Source of the DNA: Methanosphaera sp. rholeuAM130
GTDB lineage: Archaea; Methanobacteriota; Methanobacteria; Methanobacteriales; Methanobacteriaceae
Direction: 5' to 3'
DNA length: 10,179 nucleotides
NCBI GenBank assembly: GCA_003266065.1
Contig: MUZY01000013.1
Location: forward strand, 1-10,179
The notes beneath the pieces were generated by a model. It was not told the origin of the DNA and did not search any database. It saw nothing but the letters and a program-made list of their open reading frames with translations. Made by a program: the position numbers and the translations under genes. Shown piece after piece: positions 1 to 6,625 of the stretch; position 1 is the first letter of the stretch, and every line of letters starts with the position of its first letter.

Positions 1-102
1 AAATACTTTTGGCCAAGTCTCGGTTATCTTTTAAATGTAATCATATCCATCAACTTACTATTTCTAAGAATTTCGGTATCAGATTATTCCAAGAAGATTT
101 AA
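1..102 (+). CDS. Possible C-terminal end of a gene cut by the window edge
   Basis: Frame 1 is open from base 1 to a TAA at 100-102, giving 33 codons with a hydrophobic middle (GYLLNVIISINLLFL) and a basic end (YSKKI). It would converge with the minus-strand gene that stops at 111. Frame 3 is also open over this stretch, to a TAG at about 153-155, and its translation looks equally protein-like, so the frame cannot be settled. Both frames would continue from sequence outside the window. Nothing about function can be said. The stretch may be plain intergenic DNA. Confidence 0.22.
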   Translation, partial: KYFWPSLGYLLNVIISINLLFLRISVSDYSKKI

Positions 103-110
103 TAGAAAAA

Positions 111-437
111 TCAGTATATGCATTCCCCATCCTGGATTCTGCCTATTGCCAATAGTGACTTTTCTGGAGTATAATAGTAATTGAACAGATGTGCATCCTT
201 TATATCAAAGTACTCGATGATATAGTTTATTTCATCCACCGCCAATCCTTCAAATTCTTCATATTCATAATTATATATGTATATCCTGCTTATTTTGGTG
301 TTCAAGAGGATTTTGTAATGGTGGTTTGTCTGATATATTTCCTGATAATCCAAATACCGGGAGTCATATTGAACGATATCTTCCATATAATCCGGAAAAT
401 CATCTATAGTTATCCTTTTAATTTCAAGCTTATCCAT
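111..437 (-). CDS. Hypothetical tyrosine-rich protein, 108 aa
   Basis: I do not recognise the family. The product is a soluble-looking 108-aa protein with no signal peptide or membrane segment. It is acidic and unusually rich in tyrosine (16 of 108 residues), with runs such as IYIYNYEYEEFEG at 52-64 and FNYYYTPEK at 85-93. The alternation of hydrophobic and charged residues suggests a small alpha/beta fold. The start is the ATG at 437, not the GTG nine bases upstream: that GTG lies inside AGAAGTGAT (442-450), which matches the archaeal anti-SD complement GGTGAT and sits 4 nt before the ATG. A TATA-like TTAAATATG (480-488) lies the right distance upstream. It follows the helicase gene on the same strand after 283 bp, with a terminator between them, so it is probably transcribed alone. 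Confidence 0.72.
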   Translation of the reverse strand: MDKLEIKRITIDDFPDYMEDIVQYDSRYLDYQEIYQTNHHYKILLNTKISRIYIYNYEYEEFEGLAVDEINYIIEYFDIKDAHLFNYYYTPEKSLLAIGRIQDGECIY

Positions 438-441
438 AATT

Positions 442-450
442 ATCACTTCT
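442..450 (-). promoter_or_regulatory. Shine-Dalgarno site deciding the start of the 108-aa gene
   Basis: Read on the minus strand the sequence is AGAAGTGAT, 4 nt before the ATG at 437. It contains the GTG that could be taken as an upstream start, so that GTG is better explained as part of the ribosome-binding site. Confidence 0.6.
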
Positions 451-479
451 GTTTCTGATTAATAAGTATTGAAAGTAAT

Positions 480-488
480 CATATTTAA
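480..488 (-). promoter_or_regulatory. Candidate TATA box for the 108-aa gene
   Basis: TTAAATATG on the minus strand lies about 45 nt before the ATG at 437. Transcription starting about 25 nt downstream would leave a leader of roughly 20 nt containing the ribosome-binding site. The high AT content makes chance TATA-like strings common. Confidence 0.3.
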
Positions 489-490
489 CA

Positions 491-512
491 TTTCATATTC
501 CGATATATGAAA
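491..512. repeat. 8-bp inverted repeat, possible operator
   Basis: TTTCATAT (491-498) and ATATGAAA (505-512) are perfect inverted copies separated by 6 bp. The dyad lies immediately upstream of the candidate TATA box (480-488) of the 108-aa gene, where an archaeal regulator could bind. No T tract follows, so a terminator is unlikely. Confidence 0.35.
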
Positions 513-688
513 GAGGAATTGTTGAAAAAACAAGGATATTACAACCCTTTGACCCGATAAAAGGAAGTATTATAAGAAAACATGATGAAATATTAATGAG
601 GAGTTTACATTCATATCAGAAGACTTATCATTCAATAAGATTTACTATCCACTAATTTTAGCAATCACGAATAACCATCAATCAAATT

Positions 689-697
689 AAAAAAAAA
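689..697 (-). terminator. Oligo-T terminator after the helicase gene
   Basis: Nine consecutive T on the minus strand, preceded by CCCC, start 24 bp after the helicase stop codon. Euryarchaeal RNA polymerase terminates at such T runs without needing a hairpin. Confidence 0.55.
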
Positions 698-720
698 GGG
701 GATTATTGGATTAAATGTAA

Positions 721-3700
721 TTATTTACTTACCTTTTTTACCTTCTTCAAGAGTCTTTTCTTTGCATCTTCATGGTTATGATACCAGTCAGTACTCCATA
801 CCCTATAGAAGTTCCATCCAAGGTTCTCAAGAATCTCCTGATGAAGCCTGTCACGATCACGGGTTGAATTGGATGAATGATATGACGATCCGTCACATTC
901 TATTGCAAGAACATATTCATCCGGATTATCGGGTTTTACAACCGCCAGGTCTATCCTATAACTGGCTGTTCCAACCTTTCGTTCAACGGTATAACCCTCA
1001 TTTACCAGTATATCATATACCTCATTTTCAAAGTCCGAATCCTTGGAAGTGGCTACCTGTACTCCCGCAGGGAACTTGCCCTTGTCTGCATAGTATAGGA
1101 ATGTCTTGAACGCCTGCAGTCCTTTGTTTGTCTTATCCACCTTTAAGTCGGATGACTTGAAATTTGAGAATACGACGCACTGCTCTTTAGCCCTTGTTAT
1201 AAGCACATTCAATCTTCTTTCTCCACCATCCTTATTCAACGGTCCGAAGTTCATGCTTATATGACCCTTTTCATCAAATCCATAACCGGTACTTATGAGG
1301 ATTATGTCCCGTTCATCACCCTGTATGTTTTCAATGTTTTTGATGAAGAACTTGTTTGTATCGTCAAAGTATGCCTCATAATCGGCATTGTCTCCCATCC
1401 TATCGTCAAGTATGTCTTCAACTGTGTTTCTCTGCTTTTTGCTGAAGGTTGCTATGCCTATGGATTTTTCCAATCCGTACTTATCCAGCAGCATGAACAG
1501 GTAGTCGATTATTTGCTCGGCTTCCTTGATGTTTCTTGCAGTTCCCTTTTCATATACCGTTTCATTATTGTATTCCAGTTTCAATCCCAAATCATCGGAT
1601 ATCTTCTGTGATGACGGGAACACATACAGTTCATTATTGTAGAATTCGTTGTTTGAAACTGCTATCAATGAGTCATGACGGCTACGGTAGTGCCATTTAA
1701 GCATCTTGGTATTGAAGGTTATCTTTGCATGCTCCAGTATGCTTTCAAGTCCCACTGCACTGTATATTTCATCGTCCTCGTCAATTTCCAGCGATGAGTC
1801 AAAGAATGTCGTCGGAGGAAGCTGCTTGGTATCCCCCATGATTACATAGTTTTTACCCCGAAGCAATGCACCCATCGCATCCTCTATCTTTACCTGACTG
1901 GCTTCGTCAAAAATTACATAGTCAAAGAAGGATTCATAGCATTCAGGATCCAAGTACTGTGCTATACTCATCGGACTCATCATGAAGCATGGCTTTATCT
2001 TTGTTATGATATCAAGCGTTTCTGCCAGTGTCTTTCTGATGGGAAGGTGTCTGGACTTTTTGGATATTTCCTTATTCAACAGTCCCAGACTGGAATATCT
2101 CTCCAGACTTGAATGTATGTCCGGTATCTGTTTGATAACCATGTTACGTATACGTTTTCTGTTTAGTTCTATGGTTTTCTTATCGAACTTCCTGAAGTCA
2201 TCAATCTTCTTGTTATGAATGCTGTGGTTGAACTTGTTTAATGAATCGCTTACGAAAATCTTCTTCAATGCCTCATTAGCATAGTTATATGCAAACATGT
2301 CTGTTATATATTCAGATTCGATTTTATCTTCACGAATCTTACTTATTATGTCCTGAGTGTATTCGTTTGCATAATCCTTGGAGTATCCGTCGAATAATCT
2401 GTAGTCGTTTATGGTGTCAAAGTTTGAGGTTAATGATTTTATCTGTTCTTTTTGTTTGTCGTAATCGGATATCCGTATCTTTTTGAATTCCTTGCTGTCT
2501 GAACTGTTTAGTTTAGTGTTGATTTTGTTGAATGCCTTTTCCAGTTTATCTGTTTGTTTTACAAGTTCTGCCATTAACTGTTCATAGTATTCGAAGTTTG
2601 CATCTTTTACGAAGTTCAATGTCGTGTCAGTGAAATATCCATCATTTATTGATGTTTTGAATGTGTCAAATTGATTTAACGATTTGTTCAAGTCATCGGG
2701 ATTTGATTTATATGAATTCCATGATTTGCCGAATATCTTCCTGGCGGACTTGTCCTCTTTTGTTATTTTTTGTTTAAGCTCTTCTTTTTTAATCAGATTG
2801 TTTAATTCAAGCAGGAATTGTTTGTTTGATATTTGCTTATATCCCATCTTCTGTTTCAACTGTTGCAACTGTTTTTTGTATTTGTTGAGCTGTTCATATT
2901 CCTTCAAGAGCTGTCCATAGTTCATCGGCTGTGTACAATAGGAATTTACCTCATAGCGTATATTGTTATATTCCTTTCTGTCCTGTGATAATTTGATTAG
3001 GTCACTGTAAATCTGTTCATCATCGGCCATGTAGTTATAATAGCCCCTCAGTTGATTTCTCAGGCTTTCGAATTCCCTGTTTACAAGCCTCATCAATGAA
3101 TTGTTCTTGTATTTTTCAAACAGTAAAATCTTCTCTTCCAGATGCACATCATTAATGAGATTTCTGATTGGAGAGTTTTCTATCGATTCATGTATTGCCT
3201 TCAAGACGTGAATATTATCATCCAATGATTTGGAAAACAGATAACTGTTCTTAAACTTAGTGTCGGCCATTTGCTTATTTACTTTCATGAAGCTGCCTTT
3301 AACGGCCTTAAGTGATTTGAGATTATAGTTTTTCGTGTGTTTTGATGCTATACTGTTGTAGTCGGTGACGTCACGGATAATTTCATTCATCTTGTCCTTG
3401 TATTCATAGTTTTGAAGGTTGTTGGTAATCAGGTATAATTTCTCCAACAGTTCCTCAATCGTGAGGTTCTGATAGTTTTTAAGCCCTATCAATTCAGTGA
3501 TTTGCTGAATTTGCCGTTTCAATTCATCGATGTCGGCCGTACTTTCATCAACCAACAGCTCTATGCTTGTCAGTTCCGTAATGTTCAGGTTTGACGTGTC
3601 GGTCTTTCTCCAGAAGTTGTCCGATAACGGCTTAACCATGTCATATTGTTGGGATAGTGCCGCCAAATTATCCATTATATTGTCATATTCCTCGGGAGTA

Positions 3701-5049
3701 ATGTTTTCCACATTATTTATATGTACGTTAACGAGGTTTGTGTTTTCCAGTCTTTTGGAGTATTTGTCGTACATTCCTATCAGCTGGTATGTTGTCCTGT
3801 TTGACTGTCCGAATTCCTGATAGATTATATCCGCATAGTCATCGAGATCCCTTTTGATATTATCCAGATGGGTGTATGTTCGGGAGTAGTCCTCATCTAC
3901 GGAATGTAGGGACAGCGTTTTTGCCAAATCCTGTGTAAAGGCTTTCTTGTTGTAGTTTTCACCATGCAGTTCCAGACAGAAATCTCCCAGTCCTACCTTA
4001 TCAAGCCTGCTTTTAACAACATCAAGTGCAACCTTTTTCTCACTGACAAAGAGTACCGACTTGTTCATTGCCATCAGCTGTGCTATAATGTTAACTATAG
4101 TCTGACTTTTTCCAGTTCCTGGAGGTCCTTCCACCACCAGATTTGCACCGTTTTTTATGTTCTGTATTACTTCCTGCTGGCTTGAATCAGCATCCAGTAC
4201 ATTGTAGATGTCCATCGCTTTGGCAGTATCATCATAATCCGTTATTGCCTGAATGTCCTCCTCCGTTTTTTTATTGAAGTAGAGCTTATTGATGTTGTTT
4301 TCATTAATATTGTTCCATCTGGACAAGTCAAGATCTTCATACATTGCCAGTTTCTTAAAGCTGAATATGGACAGATATACCTCAGAATTTACGGACCATC
4401 CGCTCTTGTTTTTTATCGCCTCTTCTATATCTTTCAGATACTCCTTCATTTCAGCTTTTGAGTTGAGTGAATCGTAATCGGGCAATATGACATTTATATC
4501 TTTCAGGACATGCTTCAGGGTTGTGTTGTATCTTACTTCCTCATAGTTCCAGGATACTTTGAATGTGTCGTAGTACTTGGACAGTTTTACCGGAATAAGT
4601 ATTAATGGGGCTTTGGATAATCTGTTCTGATAGGATGCGTCCTTCCATTCAAGAAATCCCAGTGCCAGAAACAGACTGTTAAACCCTTTTTCCTCTATGG
4701 TGGACTTGTTGTCCCTGTATAGTTTGAGCAATTTTCTGTTTAAAGTGTTTTTATCATCATTTGTCTGGATGTGATTCTTTGGTTCGGATTCGTCTGATTC
4801 ATCATCCCACATGTTTTGAGGTGTAATGTAAACGGAAGCTTCCTCTTCATCGAATGACAGGAATTTCATTGACTCTTCCTTTAAAACAAGATTGTCAAAT
4901 AAGTTAAGCATGTTTTCATTTATTATTTCTATACTTTTGCTTTTTGAGGCCGTGAAGTTTAAAAACTTATTTCTCCTGCTTAAATCCAATAAGTTTGTTC
5001 TGTACTTGTTTATTTCAGTAGTTACAACACTAATATCTTTTTTAGCCAT
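721..5049 (-). CDS. DUF4011 / SF1 helicase / Vsr-like endonuclease protein (Hhe-type defence candidate)
   Basis: This 1442-aa protein is predicted to couple an ATP-driven superfamily 1 (UPF1/Dna2-like) nucleic-acid motor to a nuclease. Residues about 10-290 resemble DUF4011, with the typical opening YRTNLLDLSRRNKFLNF at 16-32. Walker A is GPPGTGKS at 308-315, preceded by a Q-motif-like SSQQEVI. A long helical insert (about 350-1000) separates it from Walker B VIFDEAS (1045-1051). Then come GDTKQLPPT (1072-1080), WHYRSRHDSLI (1119-1129), NIQGDERDIILIS (1241-1253) and RRLNVLITRAK (1278-1288). All helicase motifs look intact. Residues about 1335-1440 are a PD-(D/E)XK domain of REase_MTES_1575 (Vsr-like) type: D1367, ECDG 1384-1387, YH 1390-1391, RDRDRLHQE and WSTDW near 1421. 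From family knowledge this domain order matches the Hhe anti-phage proteins reported in defence-island surveys. The ATG at 5049 follows GGGAT by 4 nt. It has its own promoter and terminator, and no partner methyltransferase is nearby. Confidence 0.93.
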   Translation of the reverse strand: MAKKDISVVTTEINKYRTNLLDLSRRNKFLNFTASKSKSIEIINENMLNLFDNLVLKEESMKFLSFDEEEASVYITPQNMWDDESDESEPKNHIQTNDDKNTLNRKLLKLYRDNKSTIEEKGFNSLFLALGFLEWKDASYQNRLSKAPLILIPVKLSKYYDTFKVSWNYEEVRYNTTLKHVLKDINVILPDYDSLNSKAEMKEYLKDIEEAIKNKSGWSVNSEVYLSIFSFKKLAMYEDLDLSRWNNINENNINKLYFNKKTEEDIQAITDYDDTAKAMDIYNVLDADSSQQEVIQNIKNGANLVVEGPPGTGKSQTIVNIIAQLMAMNKSVLFVSEKKVALDVVKSRLDKVGLGDFCLELHGENYNKKAFTQDLAKTLSLHSVDEDYSRTYTHLDNIKRDLDDYADIIYQEFGQSNRTTYQLIGMYDKYSKRLENTNLVNVHINNVENITPEEYDNIMDNLAALSQQYDMVKPLSDNFWRKTDTSNLNITELTSIELLVDESTADIDELKRQIQQITELIGLKNYQNLTIEELLEKLYLITNNLQNYEYKDKMNEIIRDVTDYNSIASKHTKNYNLKSLKAVKGSFMKVNKQMADTKFKNSYLFSKSLDDNIHVLKAIHESIENSPIRNLINDVHLEEKILLFEKYKNNSLMRLVNREFESLRNQLRGYYNYMADDEQIYSDLIKLSQDRKEYNNIRYEVNSYCTQPMNYGQLLKEYEQLNKYKKQLQQLKQKMGYKQISNKQFLLELNNLIKKEELKQKITKEDKSARKIFGKSWNSYKSNPDDLNKSLNQFDTFKTSINDGYFTDTTLNFVKDANFEYYEQLMAELVKQTDKLEKAFNKINTKLNSSDSKEFKKIRISDYDKQKEQIKSLTSNFDTINDYRLFDGYSKDYANEYTQDIISKIREDKIESEYITDMFAYNYANEALKKIFVSDSLNKFNHSIHNKKIDDFRKFDKKTIELNRKRIRNMVIKQIPDIHSSLERYSSLGLLNKEISKKSRHLPIRKTLAETLDIITKIKPCFMMSPMSIAQYLDPECYESFFDYVIFDEASQVKIEDAMGALLRGKNYVIMGDTKQLPPTTFFDSSLEIDEDDEIYSAVGLESILEHAKITFNTKMLKWHYRSRHDSLIAVSNNEFYNNELYVFPSSQKISDDLGLKLEYNNETVYEKGTARNIKEAEQIIDYLFMLLDKYGLEKSIGIATFSKKQRNTVEDILDDRMGDNADYEAYFDDTNKFFIKNIENIQGDERDIILISTGYGFDEKGHISMNFGPLNKDGGERRLNVLITRAKEQCVVFSNFKSSDLKVDKTNKGLQAFKTFLYYADKGKFPAGVQVATSKDSDFENEVYDILVNEGYTVERKVGTASYRIDLAVVKPDNPDEYVLAIECDGSSYHSSNSTRDRDRLHQEILENLGWNFYRVWSTDWYHNHEDAKKRLLKKVKKVSK

Positions 5050-5090
5050 AGTTATCCCAATAAATTATATACATATATTTTTGTTGGTAA

Positions 5091-5100
5091 AAATATTTAA
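5091..5100 (-). promoter_or_regulatory. Candidate TATA box of the helicase gene
   Basis: TTAAATATTT on the minus strand lies in the 93-bp gap between the zinc-ribbon gene and the helicase gene, about 45 nt before the ATG at 5049. This predicts a leader of about 20 nt carrying GGGAT. It suggests the helicase gene can be transcribed on its own. A second AT-rich string closer to the gene (about 5064-5080) is less well spaced. Confidence 0.35.
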
Positions 5101-5142
5101 GATTTGTTTTTTTATTTAAAACAAGTCAAAAAGAAGTAATAA

Positions 5143-6405
5143 TTAGAAATGTTCCATTATTATAAATAATATGAGCAGTACAATTATTATTATTAAAAAT
5201 GCCGTCTTATTTCCCATTATCATATCGGTTAAGGATTGATATTCCTCATTATCTGATTCTTCATCATGGGAGTGATTGTCCAGGTTATAATCATCAACAT
5301 CAAAATCGTCCTGATATCGGGATTCTTCATCATTTTCTGTTGTTGAATTTGTATAAATGTACTCTTCATCATTTTCTGTGGGTAAATCCCCATAATTATA
5401 GTCTTCATAAGTATTATCATCATTTATATTCTTATTCGAGTATTTGCCTATTTTGGTGTAGGTGTCATCAAAGGAATCGTGTTCATCATATGAGCCATAA
5501 TCATAGAATTTTTCATCAGGATATGCACTGGTATCCTCATAATCTGCATTATCTGATGAATCATCACTGAAATCTGATGCAAAGTCAAAGTCTCCGGCGA
5601 CAAACTCATCATTAAGTTCGGCTTTAGATTCGTTATTTGTGATGGTTTTATTTTTTGTATTCTTATCCGCAGTTATTAAATCATCGGTTGTTGTATTATC
5701 CTCAAAAGATGCATTTTCAAAAGATTCACCCACAGTATCGGTAGTTTCGTCAAAAGCATCTCCATTATATTCATCCGTCGTAAAACGAAAGTCGTCAAAG
5801 GTAACGTCATCAGTATCGGATGAGACATCATTTATTGAATCATCTTTAACCATTTCAATTTTATTTTCGTCGTTTGAAAATTCTTCAAAATCATCGGCAA
5901 ATGAAAAATCAGAATCATGAGATATGGAACTTCCACCGGTAGTTTCGAATAAGTCAGTACTTGAAGATTCTCTTTCATCAAATGTAAAATCATCACCTGC
6001 AAAGTCCGCGTCATTATTTAAATCTGTATCCTTATCTGTGGTGAAATCTTCATCCAATTCATCTATCCATTCAATGGAGGAATCGTCAGTGGACTGTTTA
6101 TGCCCATCGGCATTTTCATCTGCATATGAGAAGTCATCTTGTGTAAAATCACTTGAAGGTCTACTTTCATCAGCGAAGTCGTCAGTATTTAAAGAATCAT
6201 CATATGAAAAGTCATCACCTGTTCCATCATCTGAATCGTTATAGTTAAAGTCATCCGCAAAGTCTGTATTGGCTGTAAATGAAAAATCATTACTGAATTC
6301 AAAGTCACCTGCGGATAAATCTTCATTTAATTCATATCCACAATTTGGACAGTATACGTCTTCGGCATATATTTCATTATTACAATTAGGACATTTTTGA
6401 CTCAA
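5143..6405 (-). CDS. Acidic low-complexity zinc-ribbon protein with C-terminal membrane anchor
   Basis: The 420-aa product has three parts. Residues 5-22 form a zinc ribbon (CPNC at 5-8, CPNC at 19-22, then GYEL). Residues 27-395 are a very acidic Asp/Ser/Glu/Thr-rich stretch, almost certainly disordered, built from variants of DDFSYDD, DFADDF and TENDEE. Residues 401-417 are a single hydrophobic helix (TAFLIIIIVLLILFIIM) only three residues from the end, the layout of a tail-anchored protein with its zinc ribbon in the cytoplasm. The block at 25-42 recurs at 263-280 (ELNEDLSAGDFEFSNDFS against ELNDEFVAGDFDFASDFS), showing internal duplication. The start is TTG at 6405: GGGTGAT lies 5 nt before it and the ribbon begins four residues later. 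It lies between two nuclease-type genes, but nothing here shows a functional link. Such proteins occur in Methanobacteriales; their role is unknown to me. Confidence 0.85.
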   Translation of the reverse strand: MSQKCPNCNNEIYAEDVYCPNCGYELNEDLSAGDFEFSNDFSFTANTDFADDFNYNDSDDGTGDDFSYDDSLNTDDFADESRPSSDFTQDDFSYADENADGHKQSTDDSSIEWIDELDEDFTTDKDTDLNNDADFAGDDFTFDERESSSTDLFETTGGSSISHDSDFSFADDFEEFSNDENKIEMVKDDSINDVSSDTDDVTFDDFRFTTDEYNGDAFDETTDTVGESFENASFEDNTTTDDLITADKNTKNKTITNNESKAELNDEFVAGDFDFASDFSDDSSDNADYEDTSAYPDEKFYDYGSYDEHDSFDDTYTKIGKYSNKNINDDNTYEDYNYGDLPTENDEEYIYTNSTTENDEESRYQDDFDVDDYNLDNHSHDEESDNEEYQSLTDMIMGNKTAFLIIIIVLLILFIIMEHF

Positions 6406-6410
6406 AGATA

Positions 6411-6417
6411 ATCACCC
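6411..6417 (-). promoter_or_regulatory. Strong Shine-Dalgarno site fixing a TTG start
   Basis: GGGTGAT on the minus strand, 5 nt before TTG at 6405, fits the end of archaeal 16S rRNA well. No ATG or GTG start in the same frame would keep the N-terminal zinc ribbon intact at such a distance, so translation very probably begins at TTG. Confidence 0.65.
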
Positions 6418-6460
6418 TGTATTTTATTCAACTTCCATTATCCTTTTGAACTTATATTAT

Positions 6461-6473
6461 TATTTATATTTTT
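6461..6473 (-). promoter_or_regulatory. Candidate TATA box of the acidic zinc-ribbon gene
   Basis: The minus strand reads AAAAATATAAATA here, preceded by an A-rich stretch that could serve as a TFB recognition element. Initiation about 25 nt downstream (near 6440) would leave a leader of roughly 35 nt that includes GGGTGAT. Confidence 0.38.
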
Positions 6474-6506
6474 TTCTTTTTAAAAGGTTACTTTTCTATA
6501 CCATGA

Positions 6507-6593
6507 AAAATAAATAATGAGGAAATTAGAGAAAGTGTTAAAAATATAATTAAAGACCATAATGAGTCATTTCTCAAGAATCTCAAAAAGTAG
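6507..6593 (+). other. Short open frame without a start codon, possible gene remnant
   Basis: The 220-bp gap between the zinc-ribbon and nuclease-like genes holds a plus-strand frame bounded by TGA (6504-6506) and TAG (6591-6593). Its 28 codons read like the charged helical C-terminus of a protein (NNEEIRESVKNIIKDHNE and onward, ending NLKK). It has no ATG and no upstream continuation in that frame. It may be the end of a deleted gene, or chance in AT-rich DNA. Confidence 0.18.
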
Positions 6594-6625
6594 GATTACA
6601 TGAGGTTTTCCCCATAGCCGAATCA

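Larger units (their letters stand above)
479..655 (+). other. Open frame without a start codon, possible gene remnant
   Basis: Within the 283-bp gap between two minus-strand genes, one plus-strand frame is open for 58 codons, from after a TAA at 476-478 to a TAA at 653-655. Part of its translation (RILQPFDPIKGSIIRKHDE) looks like normal protein. The only in-frame ATG is late, at about 596, and no ribosome-binding site precedes it. An overlapping short frame at 507 encodes 17 residues. The reverse complement of part of the stretch is also open and hydrophobic, so coding sense is not established. It could be a decayed gene or chance. Confidence 0.2.

Noticed and set aside
438..446. GTG at 446 as start of the 108-aa gene
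   Set aside because: The GTG is part of the AGAAGTGAT ribosome-binding site of ATG 437.
491..512. Dyad as a terminator of the helicase transcript
   Set aside because: No T tract follows on the minus strand, and a nine-T terminator already lies at 689-697.
762..5119. Plus-strand open frames of 60-120 codons opposite the helicase gene
   Set aside because: They are mirror frames of a well-supported gene, with no ribosome-binding sites and no recognisable domains; their composition reflects the codon use of the opposite strand.
5199..6244. Open frames on both strands overlapping the acidic zinc-ribbon gene
   Set aside because: Ser-rich or His/Met-rich translations arise from reading GAT/TCA-rich repeats in other frames; none has a start signal.
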